From assembly GCA_947457025.1 (NCBI GenBank), contig CANGUI010000029.1, positions 1 to 12,334 on the forward strand: a DNA stretch of 12,334 nt. Reading direction: 5' to 3'. How positions within the stretch are numbered: the first letter of the stretch is position 1; each line of letters starts with the position of its first letter. Shown here piece by piece: positions 1 through 7,512 of this stretch. Source of the stretch: Flammeovirgaceae bacterium (lineage in GTDB: Bacteria; Bacteroidota; Bacteroidia; Cytophagales; Cyclobacteriaceae). A program made the translations under genes and the position numbers. Below the pieces are notes generated by a model. The model saw nothing but the letters and a program-made list of their open reading frames with translations, was not told where the DNA came from and made no database searches.

Positions 1-128
1 ACATCGTGATTAAACTGATTTTGACGGATATCGAAAGCCTTTCGCACCCAGTAAATCTGAGTAATGGTAATGCCCGTGATACTAATCCCGGCAAGGACGA
101 TCACCATGCGAAGCGTCAGGCGGCTCAT
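1..128 (-). CDS. Sensor histidine kinase, N-terminal fragment (runs off the left edge)
   Basis: Only the first 42 codons are in the window. They read MSRLTLRMVIVLAGISITGI, then TQIYWVRKAFDIRQNQFNHD. A basic start is followed by one hydrophobic membrane helix (about residues 8-24) and then the pattern Q-x-YWV-x-x-AF-x-x-x-x-x-QF. This arrangement is common at the start of Bacteroidota two-component sensor histidine kinases, where the helix leads into a periplasmic sensor region. The catalytic HisKA/HATPase domains would lie to the left and are not visible, so the kinase call rests on the N-terminus alone. The gene is divergent from the DUF1573 gene, with 159 bp between the start codons. Another single-pass membrane protein is possible. 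Confidence 0.65.
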   Translation of the reverse strand, partial: MSRLTLRMVIVLAGISITGITITQIYWVRKAFDIRQNQFNHD

Positions 129-145
129 GGCGTAAAGGTACGGGG

Positions 146-174
146 CAAAATGAGTTAGCGGCACGAATTAACAA
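146..174 (-). promoter_or_regulatory. Possible promoter of the leftward histidine kinase gene
   Basis: On the minus strand a TTG (174-172) is followed 18 nt later by TCATTTTG (153-146). This resembles the Bacteroidota TTG / TAnnTTTG pair with one mismatch in the -7 box. It would give a leader of roughly 14 nt before the start at 128. It is a weak match in AT-rich DNA. Confidence 0.3.
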
Positions 175-226
175 CCCATTAACACCGGGAGTGGGCTTCC
201 AGAGTGGCCTAAATCGGGATTTATCG

Positions 227-234
227 TAAATTTG
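227..234 (+). promoter_or_regulatory. -7 promoter box for the DUF1573 gene
   Basis: TAAATTTG is an exact match to the Bacteroidota -7 consensus TAnnTTTG and lies 53 nt before the ATG at 288. No TTG is visible at the expected -33 position (around 205), so only half of the promoter is supported. It predicts a leader of about 50 nt. The remaining bases from 235 to 287 show no obvious ribosome binding site, as is usual in this phylum. Confidence 0.5.
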
Positions 235-287
235 TGAAGGCATTGAATCAGATTGTCGGATTAAACAACGTCTAAATTCCCATAAAT

Positions 288-689
288 ATGAAAAAATACA
301 CCATTCTTGGATTGTTTTTGCTGGTAGCCTCATGGGCCGTGGCCCAACAGGAAGCCGGTGCCAAAGTGAGCACGGCCGTGGCTAAGTTCGACAGCGAGTC
401 ATTTGACTTTGGAAAAATAAAACAAGGTGAGCCTGTAACTCATGAGTTTAAATTTACCAATGCAGGCACTGTTCCCATGATCATCACGAATGTTGCGCCC
501 TCCTGCGGCTGCACGAGCCCGGATTGGACAAAAGAAGTGATTCCTCCCGGGGGTAAGGGCTTCATCAAGGCCACCTACAACGCTGCTTCTCCCGGCGCAT
601 TCAACAAATCGCTGACCGTGACCTCTAATGTGGACGGCGGATATGTAGTGTTGTACATCAAAGGCGAAGTTGCGTCATTGCCGCAGTAG
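288..689 (+). CDS. Secreted DUF1573 protein
   Basis: The product has 133 residues. Residues 1-19 are a Sec signal peptide (MKK, a hydrophobic core, then AVAQ), with cleavage probably just after AVA. There is no lipobox cysteine, so the protein is probably periplasmic or exported. Residues 33-130 match DUF1573, an immunoglobulin-like beta-sandwich. The hallmarks are FDFGKIKQGEPVTHEFKFTN, the motif PSCGCTSPDW around residues 71-80, and a late PPGGKG turn. The two cysteines of the SCGC motif are the signature of the family, whose function is unknown. It is a stand-alone gene with its own -7 box and a strong terminator downstream. It ends in TAG, which shows that TAG is used as a normal stop here. 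Confidence 0.9.
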   Translation: MKKYTILGLFLLVASWAVAQQEAGAKVSTAVAKFDSESFDFGKIKQGEPVTHEFKFTNAGTVPMIITNVAPSCGCTSPDWTKEVIPPGGKGFIKATYNAASPGAFNKSLTVTSNVDGGYVVLYIKGEVASLPQ

Positions 690-754
690 GCAAAAGGAAA
701 GACATTAAGCAAACAGGTACGCGTGCCTCGCCGGTGGCGTTAACCTGAGTAGTG

Positions 755-786
755 AAAAAGGTCTGATACTGATCAGACCTTTTTTT
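755..786. terminator. Strong bidirectional rho-independent terminator
   Basis: A perfect 12-bp stem (755-766 with 773-784, core GGTCTGA/TCAGACC) closes a 6-nt loop, TACTGA. It is flanked by an A-run on the left and a run of seven T on the right, so it can end transcription in both directions. It sits between the convergent DUF1573 and DUF1080 genes. Upstream, between 690 and 754, there is a second possible fold (AGGT 715-718 with ACCT 743-746, containing CGCC-GGT-GGCG). I see no gene between 690 and 792. Confidence 0.9.
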
Positions 787-792
787 ATGTGG

Positions 793-1722
793 TTACAATT
801 CCCGCACCCAGATGTTGCGGTAGCTCACCGGATTGCCATGATCCTGCAGTTGAATAGCCCCTTTTTCGTGAGGTGTATACCTTGGTAAACCAATGTATTC
901 CGTGTTTCCCCAAATCTCCACGTTGTTTTGTATCAGCACACCGTTGTGCAAAACCGTAATACGGCCCGGCGAAACCACCCGGCCATTGCCACCAAACTTC
1001 GGGGCGACAAAAATGATATCATACGATTGCCATTCACCCGGTGGGCGCGTTGCGTTTACCAGCGGAACGTGCTGCTTGTAAATCGAACCCGCCTGGCCGT
1101 TGGGATACGTTGGGCTCTCGTAGCTGTCAAGCACCTGCAACTCATACCGCTCCTGCAGAAAAATACCACTATTTCCACGGCCCTGCCCTTCGCCCTCAAG
1201 AACCGATGGTGCCCGCCACTCGATGTGCACCTGAACGTCGCCAAAGGTGCGTTTCGTTTTGATGTCGCCAGTGCCTTTCGTTACCGTAAAAGCGCCGTCG
1301 GCCACCTGCCACCGGGCTTCACCACCATCTCGGGCGGATTGCCATTGCGTGAGGTCAGCACCGTCAAAGAGGATAATGGCATCGGAAGGGGGCGCTCCCC
1401 AGTTTCCACCGGGCGTAACCTTCGGAGGCTTGGGCTCCCATATTTCGGTCATTTTCGGATCGCGGTAGTTTACTTGCACGGGTCGTTTTGTCTTGATTAC
1501 TACAACACCATTTCTACCGTCGGGCCCGTACTTTTTTGCAGCCGCTTCACCTTTTACTACTTCAACACTCTCAATATTACCCGGCTGGATATTAGCGACA
1601 TCCTGAACAAGTACGTCGTTAACCACAAAGAGCGGCTTGCTATCGCCCGGCGTGACTATCTTGATCTGTGCCGGGAGGCTTCCGACCGCCAGTAACAGGC
1701 CCCAAAAAATTGATCGTTTCAT
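793..1722 (-). CDS. Secreted DUF1080 protein with N-terminal TonB-plug-like segment
   Basis: The product has 309 residues and a signal peptide at 1-18 ([19 protein letters not shown]). Residues 31-79 ([36 protein letters not shown], then NGVVVIKTK) match the short plug-like motif that ends SusC/TonB-dependent receptor plugs and is also found appended to BlaR1-like proteins in Bacteroidota. A proline-rich linker (about 90-112) leads to a DUF1080 domain (about 113-309) with [12 protein letters not shown], the GNSGIFLQ core and the closing [20 protein letters not shown] pattern. DUF1080 is a concanavalin-like jelly-roll fold; members include 3-keto-disaccharide hydrolases, so a glycan-related role is plausible but not shown. 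The gene lies 19 nt after the DUF2520 gene, in the same direction, separated only by an A-rich stretch, so the two may be co-transcribed. It ends at the shared terminator. Confidence 0.85.
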   Translation of the reverse strand: MKRSIFWGLLLAVGSLPAQIKIVTPGDSKPLFVVNDVLVQDVANIQPGNIESVEVVKGEAAAKKYGPDGRNGVVVIKTKRPVQVNYRDPKMTEIWEPKPPKVTPGGNWGAPPSDAIILFDGADLTQWQSARDGGEARWQVADGAFTVTKGTGDIKTKRTFGDVQVHIEWRAPSVLEGEGQGRGNSGIFLQERYELQVLDSYESPTYPNGQAGSIYKQHVPLVNATRPPGEWQSYDIIFVAPKFGGNGRVVSPGRITVLHNGVLIQNNVEIWGNTEYIGLPRYTPHEKGAIQLQDHGNPVSYRNIWVREL

Positions 1723-1741
1723 AGTTTTTGTTTTTTATTTT

Positions 1742-2533
1742 TTATTCGGGTTGATACGTGTTGAGAATATGTTGGCTGATCTGCTGGTAGAGTGCGGCCA
1801 GAGCCGGCTGGTCTTCCAGAAACTGGAAATGTTTATCAAGAGTTTCGAGCTCACCCTGAACGGCAGGACCGGCTTGTGCAGCGGCTGGCCCTTGCAGGAT
1901 ACTTCTTTGCACCGTCTCAGCAATGAGCGGAAACAGCCACCGGTAATCGAGATCGTTGCGCTGCATAATCTGTTGTGCCACCCGCAACATGTGGTTGGTG
2001 AAATCTGACGCCACCACGGCACTGAGGTGAAGTGCTAACCGCTGCGAAGAACCCACTTTGTGTACGTCGCACGAAAGTGCCCGTGCCATGGTAATCAGTT
2101 TTTTTTCAGTCCCCTCAACTCGTGTCTCGATACAGATTGGCACTGCCGAAAAATCTACCCGACGCTCTTTGGCAAATGTGTACACCGGATAAAAAACACC
2201 CAACTGGTCAGTGGCTGCATACTCCAACACATCCAGAGGCTGTGCGCCCGACACGTGCACAAGCATTGCTTCTTCGGGCAGCACAATTTCGCGAACCACG
2301 GGCAGCAACGCGGCATCCGGTACGGCGAGAATAAAAAAAGATGACGCACTTTGGCTGAAATCCAGCGACTCGCACACCTCGGCCTGATAAAGCCGTTCGG
2401 TGAGCGCCTCGGCATGTGCCGGTTTGCGGCTGTATACCTCGCGCACGGCATAACCAGCATTATCGAGGGCCGGGGCCAAATGCCAGGCCACGTTTCCTGC
2501 GCCCACCATGGTAACAAACGATTGTGATGGCAT
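1742..2533 (-). CDS. Rossmann-like / DUF2520 oxidoreductase-type protein
   Basis: The product has 263 residues. The N-terminal half is an NAD(P)-binding Rossmann domain: beta strand plus the glycine motif VGAGNVAWHLAPAL (residues 10-23), then YSRKPAHAEAL, where the second strand would select the cofactor. It resembles the N-terminus of pyrroline-5-carboxylate reductase and F420-dependent NADP oxidoreductases. FILAVPDAALLPV (about 67-79) and LVHVSGAQPLDVL follow the same fold. The C-terminal half (about 125-255, beginning GVFYPVYTFAKERRVDF) is the helical DUF2520 domain, with LHLSAVVASDFTNHML as its most typical stretch. The substrate is not known. The gene is divergent from the CoA-transferase gene and 19 nt upstream of the DUF1080 gene. 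A later ATG at codon 9 is too close to the glycine motif to be a good start, so the first ATG is kept. Confidence 0.85.
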   Translation of the reverse strand: MPSQSFVTMVGAGNVAWHLAPALDNAGYAVREVYSRKPAHAEALTERLYQAEVCESLDFSQSASSFFILAVPDAALLPVVREIVLPEEAMLVHVSGAQPLDVLEYAATDQLGVFYPVYTFAKERRVDFSAVPICIETRVEGTEKKLITMARALSCDVHKVGSSQRLALHLSAVVASDFTNHMLRVAQQIMQRNDLDYRWLFPLIAETVQRSILQGPAAAQAGPAVQGELETLDKHFQFLEDQPALAALYQQISQHILNTYQPE

Positions 2534-2570
2534 ACGATCGAAAGTTAATGAAATACATGATTAAAATCAG

Positions 2571-2600
2571 TTCTCCGGCAAAATGGCACCGCTATCTTGC
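2571..2600 (+). promoter_or_regulatory. Probable promoter of the CoA-transferase gene
   Basis: TATCTTGC at 2593-2600 is a near match to TAnnTTTG, and a TTC sits 19 nt upstream at 2571-2573 in place of the usual TTG. It predicts transcription from about 2604 and a leader near 17 nt before the ATG at 2621. On the other strand, TAACTTTC (2547-2540) is a one-mismatch -7 box for the divergent DUF2520 gene and would give a very short leader there too. Confidence 0.4.
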
Positions 2601-2620
2601 CCGCAATTAAACACAATAAG

Positions 2621-3916
2621 ATGTCCGTAAATTATATTGCTCCGGCAGAAGCCGTCAGGGTCATCAAATCAGGTGACCGGGTGTTTGTGCACGGTAGTGC
2701 CGCCACGCCGGTGACGCTGTTGCAGGCTCTCGCCCGGCGGGCTCCCGAGTTGAAAGACGTGGAGCTCGTGGCCATCAGTACACTGGGCGACCTGCCTATC
2801 ACCAACCCCGCTTACAGCGACAGCTTCTACTTCAATAGCCTGTTTGTATCGGCCAACATCCGCGATGCCATTAACACCGGCAGAGGCGATTACATCCCGA
2901 TTTTTCTGAGTGAGATCTCGCGGCTATTTAAGAAAAATGTCTTACCGCTTGACGTGGCGCTGCTCAATGTATCGCCGCCCGATCGCCACGGGTATTGTTC
3001 GCTGGGTACTTCTGTGGATGTGGCGCTCGCGGCCTTTCATCATTGTAAGTATGTCATCGCCCAGGTGAACGCTTTCATGCCGCGCACCCATGGCGACGGC
3101 TTCATACATATCCGTAAATTCAACGCCGTTGTAGAAGGAAATGATCCGCTGCCCGAAGTTTTTTATGGCAATCAGCTCACGGCGGAAGATAAAGTGATCG
3201 GCCGCTACGTGGCAAGCCTGGTCGAAGACCGTGCTACTTTGCAGATGGGTATCGGCTCCATTCCCGATGCGGCCCTGCAGAGCATGGGGCACCTGAAAGA
3301 CCTGGGCGTACACACCGAAATGTTTTCGGATGGTGTTGTGGATCTGATGGAAAAGGGTGTGATTACGAACGCCTACAAGAAAAAGCACCCGGGCAAAACC
3401 GTTTCCGGGTTTGCCATTGGATCGCGCCGGATGTACAATTATATCGATGATAACCCTGCCTTCCGCTTTTTGGAAACCGAGTACGTGAACGACACACGCG
3501 TCATTCGCGCGAACCCTAAGGTTGTAGCCATCAACAGCGCGATTGAGGTAGACATCACGGGCCAGGTGTGCGCTGATTCGATCGGTACGTATCAGTTTTC
3601 GGGTGTTGGGGGCCAGATGGATTTCATTCGCGGCGCCTCACTGGCCGACGGCGGCAAGCCAATCATCGCGCTGCCGAGCGCCACCAAAAAGGGACAAAGC
3701 AAAATCGTGGCATCTATCAAAGAAGGAGCTGGCATTGTGACCACTCGCGCCCACATGCACTACCTCATTACCGAATACGGCATTGCTTACTTGTTTGGCA
3801 AGAGCCTGCGGCAACGCGCCTATGAGATCATGAAGATCGCACATCCGGACCACCGCGAAAGCATCGAAAAAGAAATCATCCGGCGATTCGGCACCAGGCA
3901 ACACCCGCTACGGTAA
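2621..3916 (+). CDS. Acetyl-CoA hydrolase/transferase family CoA-transferase
   Basis: With the ATG at 2621 the product has 431 residues, the usual length for class I CoA-transferases of the 4-hydroxybutyrate CoA-transferase/acetyl-CoA hydrolase group. The N-terminal CoA-transferase domain (about 5-190) contains GDRVFVHGSAATP, LLNVSPPDRHGYCSLG and AFMPRTHGDGFIH. The C-terminal domain (about 205-425) contains GIGSIPDAAL (210-219) and HTEMFSDGVVDLM (231-243). Glu233 in HTEM corresponds to the catalytic glutamate that forms the glutamyl-CoA thioester in this family. FSGVGGQMDFIRGA and the ITEYGIAYLFGKSLRQRA stretch are also typical. The enzyme exchanges CoA between acyl-CoAs and carboxylates, probably in the cytoplasm; the acyl substrate (acetate, succinate, 4-hydroxybutyrate) cannot be fixed from sequence. 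The frame stays open upstream to a TTG at 2597, but that codon lies within the likely -7 box. Confidence 0.92.
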   Translation: MSVNYIAPAEAVRVIKSGDRVFVHGSAATPVTLLQALARRAPELKDVELVAISTLGDLPITNPAYSDSFYFNSLFVSANIRDAINTGRGDYIPIFLSEISRLFKKNVLPLDVALLNVSPPDRHGYCSLGTSVDVALAAFHHCKYVIAQVNAFMPRTHGDGFIHIRKFNAVVEGNDPLPEVFYGNQLTAEDKVIGRYVASLVEDRATLQMGIGSIPDAALQSMGHLKDLGVHTEMFSDGVVDLMEKGVITNAYKKKHPGKTVSGFAIGSRRMYNYIDDNPAFRFLETEYVNDTRVIRANPKVVAINSAIEVDITGQVCADSIGTYQFSGVGGQMDFIRGASLADGGKPIIALPSATKKGQSKIVASIKEGAGIVTTRAHMHYLITEYGIAYLFGKSLRQRAYEIMKIAHPDHRESIEKEIIRRFGTRQHPLR

Positions 3917-4064
3917 GGTACTACCACAACAGTTTGCCAGGTACGGGATGCCGTTTTATTGGCAACCGAAGGAGAACTGGCGACAGGCTAATATGGCTTG
4001 TGGTAGCCGGAAGAACCGCGTATCTTAACAGGAAAGCCAGCCACCCGAGACCCGCAACCAGCGA
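3917..4064. repeat. Gene-free gap with nested inverted repeats
   Basis: This 148-bp gap separates two convergent genes. CTACCACAA (3921-3929) is the exact reverse complement of TTGTGGTAG (3998-4006), with TTGCCA (3934-3939) and TGGCAA (3960-3965) nested inside, and GGCTA (3986-3990) able to pair with TAGCC (4004-4008). No T-run follows, so this is not a standard intrinsic terminator. It could fold as a 3' UTR structure. A 72-codon open frame that starts here (3934) has no recognisable product and overlaps the neighbouring gene antisense. Confidence 0.35.
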
Positions 4065-5339
4065 TCAATACCCTGCCGCCGGCACAGTTTTCGAATCGTC
4101 TCGCAGCTGCCTGTTCATCCAGACTGTAACAACGCTCGCGGAAATGAGATAGCCACCAATTGCCAGCTCAATGCCCGGCAGTTTAGCAGCCAAACCAAAC
4201 CAGCCTGGAAAAGTCAGCAGCAGATAAAACCCTAAGAGGTTTTTACCCAGCTCCCACAGCCACGCCTGCGGATTGCGATCCATGAGTTCGGTGTACGCAT
4301 ATACACTGGCAAAAACGAAACCACCATACCAAAAAATAGCAGGAGCGCCAATGGCGGCGATATCGTAGAAAAGATAGGCGATCAATCCCAATAATGCAGC
4401 CATCTGTATACATGTCCACGTATTCAACAGTCGGGAAGTTTTTGGGTCATACTTTTGGAAATGGTAGACGTCGCTGATTGTATAGATGGGATGTTTGTCT
4501 GCCACGTCGGGCGGACGCCAGCCGAGCGGCATAAACCAAATACGCAGTTTGTCGATCCCGTGTTGCGCACGCCACGCGTCTTGTATTAACAGCCACAAAT
4601 GCATGAAGTTGATCTTGATGGGATTCCAGGTACGCACGGGGCGCGTTACCCCATACACGGCCGGCACGTGCGGTAGCTCCTGCTGAAACGTACCAAACAG
4701 CTTGTCCCAAAAAATGAAAATCTGCCCGTAATTTTTGTCGAGGTACTCCGGATTGATTGCATGGTGGACACGGTGGTGAGCCGGAGTGACAATGATCTGT
4801 TCCAAAAAGCCCATTGAGCGAATGTGCCGGGTATGATACCAGAACTGGGCAAATAAATGAATCGGAGCCACCACGGCAATCACCTGCGGGGGTACACCCA
4901 GTAGAGCTGCCGGCAGCAGAAAGATCGCGAAGATGCGCACGATGGAGGAAATACTTTGACGCAGCGCACAGGCGAGATTAAACTCTTCGCTGCTGTGATG
5001 TACGATATGATTATTCCAAAACAAGTTGTACTCATGGGCAATGCGGTGCACCCAATAGCCGGCAAAATCCAGAGCTATGAAACCTACGACATAAACCACC
5101 CAGGAGCTTTCAATTTTCACGAGCGCCACGCGGCTTACCAGCCAACCATACGAAATAATCGCCACGCTGAGGCCAAGCACATCTTTGGTAACGTTGGTAA
5201 TACCGGAACTTAGACTCGCAATCATATCATTCGTGCGGACGGTGTCGTTGCCTCGCCACCACCCCCACCATTTTTCGAATAACACCAAGGCCAGAAATGC
5301 GGGCATAGCCACCAGCAGGATTCTTCCGTACACTTCCAT
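4065..5339 (-). CDS. Sterol desaturase / fatty acid hydroxylase superfamily membrane enzyme (alkylglycerol-monooxygenase-like)
   Basis: The product has 424 residues and many membrane helices. It carries the three histidine clusters of the di-iron fatty acid hydroxylase superfamily: HRIAH (98-102), HIVHH (111-115) and HHRVHH (188-193), with further His at 161, 169 and 172 that fit the same metal site. The N-terminal part has a helix at 5-21 and more at about 50-95 and 130-167. After the last cluster come a soluble stretch with WDKLFGTF (211-218) and then about four more helices (about 308-410). This long C-terminal membrane part is what separates the alkylglycerol monooxygenase (TMEM195-like) branch from short sterol desaturases of about 280 residues. 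Members use di-iron and oxygen to hydroxylate or desaturate lipids in the membrane. The substrate is unknown. The gene is 56 nt downstream of dgt, in the same direction, but seems to have its own promoter. Confidence 0.88.
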   Translation of the reverse strand: MEVYGRILLVAMPAFLALVLFEKWWGWWRGNDTVRTNDMIASLSSGITNVTKDVLGLSVAIISYGWLVSRVALVKIESSWVVYVVGFIALDFAGYWVHRIAHEYNLFWNNHIVHHSSEEFNLACALRQSISSIVRIFAIFLLPAALLGVPPQVIAVVAPIHLFAQFWYHTRHIRSMGFLEQIIVTPAHHRVHHAINPEYLDKNYGQIFIFWDKLFGTFQQELPHVPAVYGVTRPVRTWNPIKINFMHLWLLIQDAWRAQHGIDKLRIWFMPLGWRPPDVADKHPIYTISDVYHFQKYDPKTSRLLNTWTCIQMAALLGLIAYLFYDIAAIGAPAIFWYGGFVFASVYAYTELMDRNPQAWLWELGKNLLGFYLLLTFPGWFGLAAKLPGIELAIGGYLISASVVTVWMNRQLRDDSKTVPAAGY

Positions 5340-5344
5340 AACAT

Positions 5345-5376
5345 CAAAAATCGAAGTTCACATCAGAAAAAGCAAA
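5345..5376 (-). promoter_or_regulatory. Possible promoter of the hydroxylase gene
   Basis: On the minus strand TTTG (5376-5373) and GATTTTTG (5352-5345) are separated by 20 nt, a one-mismatch version of the Bacteroidota promoter. The box ends only 5 nt before the ATG at 5339, so a transcript from it would be nearly leaderless. The 56-nt gap holds no hairpin terminator, so readthrough from dgt is also possible. Confidence 0.35.
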
Positions 5377-5395
5377 CGGTGCTGAACGGCATACG

Positions 5396-6718
5396 TTACA
5401 GTGAAATTCCGTTGATTTTCCGATATAGTGCCAGAGCGTGACGGTCGGTGAGCCCGGACACAAAGTCAAGCACAGCGCGTAGCATGCCGTAAGCGGTATT
5501 CTCAGTTTCAATGGCGGTACGTACTTCCGGCGGCAGCAGGAGTGCCATATTTTCAAGCTGACGTGAGGGCGTACGGGTCAACATCCATTCACCCGCATGG
5601 ACGAACGAATCGACCAGACCGGGCAGTACCCGGTGGCCGGCAGCTTCTATCTCAAGCACATGGGGCGCGCGGTAGATGCGTTCAACCGAAATTTCGCTGA
5701 TGGCGCGAAGTGCCTGCTCGTACTCACAGAGATCGGTCAGGGCAGCATCGAACTGTCCTGAAAGAATGGCAACTTCATTCGACAAAAATACCTCGGTGCA
5801 GGCATCGATCAACTGCCCGATGGCGAGGGCGCGTAATGTGCCCAGCTTTTCATTTAGTCCGGTTAGCGCATCGAGTTTGGAACGCTGGAATTTCAATTTC
5901 AGGATTGGAGCAAGCAGCTCGGTGAGCTCGGGGAGCGAAAGTAACCCCAGCCGGCAGCCATCTTCGAGGTCGATGATACTGTAGCAGATGTCATCAGCGG
6001 CTTCCACCAAAAATGCTAATGGATGCCGCTGCCAAGCGTGGGGCGCTACCGGGGGTAAGTCCAATGCATCGGCAACTTCAGCGAAAATGTTACGCTCGCT
6101 TTCAAAGAACCCGTATTTCTTCTGGCTGCGCAGCTTTTTGTTGCGCATGGGGAAGTGGGCGGCGCAAGGATATTTGGTAAAGGCGCCCAGGGTGGCATAT
6201 GTGAGCCGCAGGCCATGTCCGTGATTATTCAGCAATCGGAAGCCCTGGGCATTGCCTTCGAAGCGGATGATCTCGGCCCACTCCCCCCCGGTAACCAGGG
6301 GCTGATACCGGAGGCCACCGGGCCGGGAGCGGAAATATTCCGACAGCGCCTCCTCACCGGCATGCCCGAAAGGAGGATTGCCAATGTCGTGCGCGAGCGC
6401 GGCAGCAGCCACAATCGCCCCAAAATCAAAAAGGGTGTAAGCCCCAGCCAGGCCAGCATGGCGCTGGAGGATGACTTCGCCCACACGCTTTCCGAGAGAA
6501 CGCCCCACGCTCGAAACTTCGAGGCTGTGCGTGAGGCGAGTATGAACGAAATCGTGCTCGGGCAACGGGTGAACCTGAGTCTTATCCTGTAGCTTGCGAA
6601 ACGGGTGCGAAAAAATAATGCGATCGTAATCCTGCTCAAAGGCGCTTCGCGTAACGGCTGCCGGCGGATCAGATCGTGAGCCCACGCGCCGGCCGGAAAG
6701 TAAATTCTCCCAATTCAT
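5396..6718 (-). CDS. dgt: dGTPase-family HD-domain deoxynucleoside triphosphate triphosphohydrolase
   Basis: Starting at the ATG at 6718, the product has 440 residues and begins MNWENLLSGRRVGSR. This matches the family, whose members start shortly before the conserved DRIIFSHPFRKLQDKTQVHP block (here 32-51). The HD-fold metal ligands are visible: H64 in HTRLTHSLEV, H110-D111 in AHDIGNPPFGHAGEEAL, and D242/D243 in EAADDICYSIIDLEDG. The family-typical EGNAQGFRLL lies at 154-163. These enzymes cleave dNTPs (dGTP in the founding member) to a deoxynucleoside and triphosphate and help set dNTP pools. The frame is open 46 codons further upstream, but that stretch overlaps the methyltransferase gene and is not family-like. 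The chosen start overlaps the methyltransferase stop as ATGA, so translation is probably coupled. The gene is the last of the glyS operon. Confidence 0.93.
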   Translation of the reverse strand: MNWENLLSGRRVGSRSDPPAAVTRSAFEQDYDRIIFSHPFRKLQDKTQVHPLPEHDFVHTRLTHSLEVSSVGRSLGKRVGEVILQRHAGLAGAYTLFDFGAIVAAAALAHDIGNPPFGHAGEEALSEYFRSRPGGLRYQPLVTGGEWAEIIRFEGNAQGFRLLNNHGHGLRLTYATLGAFTKYPCAAHFPMRNKKLRSQKKYGFFESERNIFAEVADALDLPPVAPHAWQRHPLAFLVEAADDICYSIIDLEDGCRLGLLSLPELTELLAPILKLKFQRSKLDALTGLNEKLGTLRALAIGQLIDACTEVFLSNEVAILSGQFDAALTDLCEYEQALRAISEISVERIYRAPHVLEIEAAGHRVLPGLVDSFVHAGEWMLTRTPSRQLENMALLLPPEVRTAIETENTAYGMLRAVLDFVSGLTDRHALALYRKINGISL

Positions 6719-7509
6719 GCATGTACTGATTTCTCGAACTCCAGGTTGAGGTGCTTTCCTGTGAGAACCGTCCAGGACGTATTGAGGCGGAACATTTCGC
6801 CGTAAATTGACCTGTTTTCTGGATCTCGCCGCACCCCTTTTCGATAGGCTTTCCAACTAAAAAACCAAATCAGGGGAAAAAGAAAAAGCAATAAACACGA
6901 GGTTGAACTGACGGGGGATGGATGCACCTGACGGAGGCGTAAACCTTGTAAGGCGGCAAGCGTACGCATCCGCAAAATACCTATGATAAACACTTTGCTG
7001 AAATAGCCGCGGCTTTCGCCCGGCCACCGCACCATGGCATTTGTTTCGTTGGGGAGAGCAGTCGAGTAATGTTCGCTTTCCTGGATGAATTGGGAGAAGC
7101 GGCTACGAAGCGAGGATGGATTTGCGGTGGTCAGCAGGAGGATGCCACCCGGTTTCAGCACACGGCTCAACTCGGTGAACAGGGCATTCTGGTCCGGAAT
7201 ACATTCGATGGTCTCGGAACAAATCACCACATCTGCCACGGCGGAGCCCAACGGCAGTGGCTGCTGCAGATCAACATAAGCACACGCCAAATCCGCGTAT
7301 TGGTTCTGATCGGGAAAGAGGTCAAACGCCTTCACATTCGCCCCGGCCTGGCGAAACAGATTTGCGATGTAGCCGCTGCCGGCCGAAAAATCATACACCG
7401 CTTTATTGTGAAAAAACGGGCGGCTGTGGTTTGCAATCCAGGTTTGAAAAAACCGCACCGCGTTGATTCGGGTGTGCGGAATATCCGCCAACGAATTCAG
7501 GGGTGCCAT
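6715..7509 (-). CDS. Class I SAM-dependent methyltransferase with C-terminal hydrophobic segment
   Basis: The product has 264 residues. The SAM-binding core covers about 35-135: motif I VYDFSAGSGY (38-47), an acidic residue D63 at the end of strand 2, ADVVICSETIECIPD (92-106) and LSRVLKPGGILLLTTAN (114-130). This is the Methyltransf_11 pattern. Motif I has Ser (S42) where the first glycine of D-x-G-x-G is usual. The region after the core has no family I can name. It contains a hydrophobic stretch, LLLFLFPLIWFFSW (about 206-219), flanked by KAYRKGVRR, which suggests membrane attachment and hence a lipid or envelope substrate; this is inference. The gene starts 3 nt after the glyS stop and overlaps the dgt start by 4 nt. 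Confidence 0.85.
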   Translation of the reverse strand: MAPLNSLADIPHTRINAVRFFQTWIANHSRPFFHNKAVYDFSAGSGYIANLFRQAGANVKAFDLFPDQNQYADLACAYVDLQQPLPLGSAVADVVICSETIECIPDQNALFTELSRVLKPGGILLLTTANPSSLRSRFSQFIQESEHYSTALPNETNAMVRWPGESRGYFSKVFIIGILRMRTLAALQGLRLRQVHPSPVSSTSCLLLFLFPLIWFFSWKAYRKGVRRDPENRSIYGEMFRLNTSWTVLTGKHLNLEFEKSVHA

Positions 7510-7512
7510 ACA

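Noticed and set aside
82..333. 83-codon leftward open frame between the histidine kinase and DUF1573 genes
   Set aside because: It overlaps both genes and has no recognisable sequence.
928..1695. 255-codon open frame antisense to the DUF1080 gene
   Set aside because: It is a shadow frame opposite a gene with a clear signal peptide and domain; its translation matches nothing I recognise.
2597..2620. Upstream TTG start that would add 8 residues to the CoA-transferase
   Set aside because: The TTG lies within the likely -7 box TATCTTGC, and the ATG at 2621 gives the family-typical N-terminus and length.
6719..6856. 46-codon N-terminal extension of dgt
   Set aside because: It overlaps the methyltransferase coding region and has no family-like sequence; the ATG at 6718 forms an ATGA overlap and fits the family.
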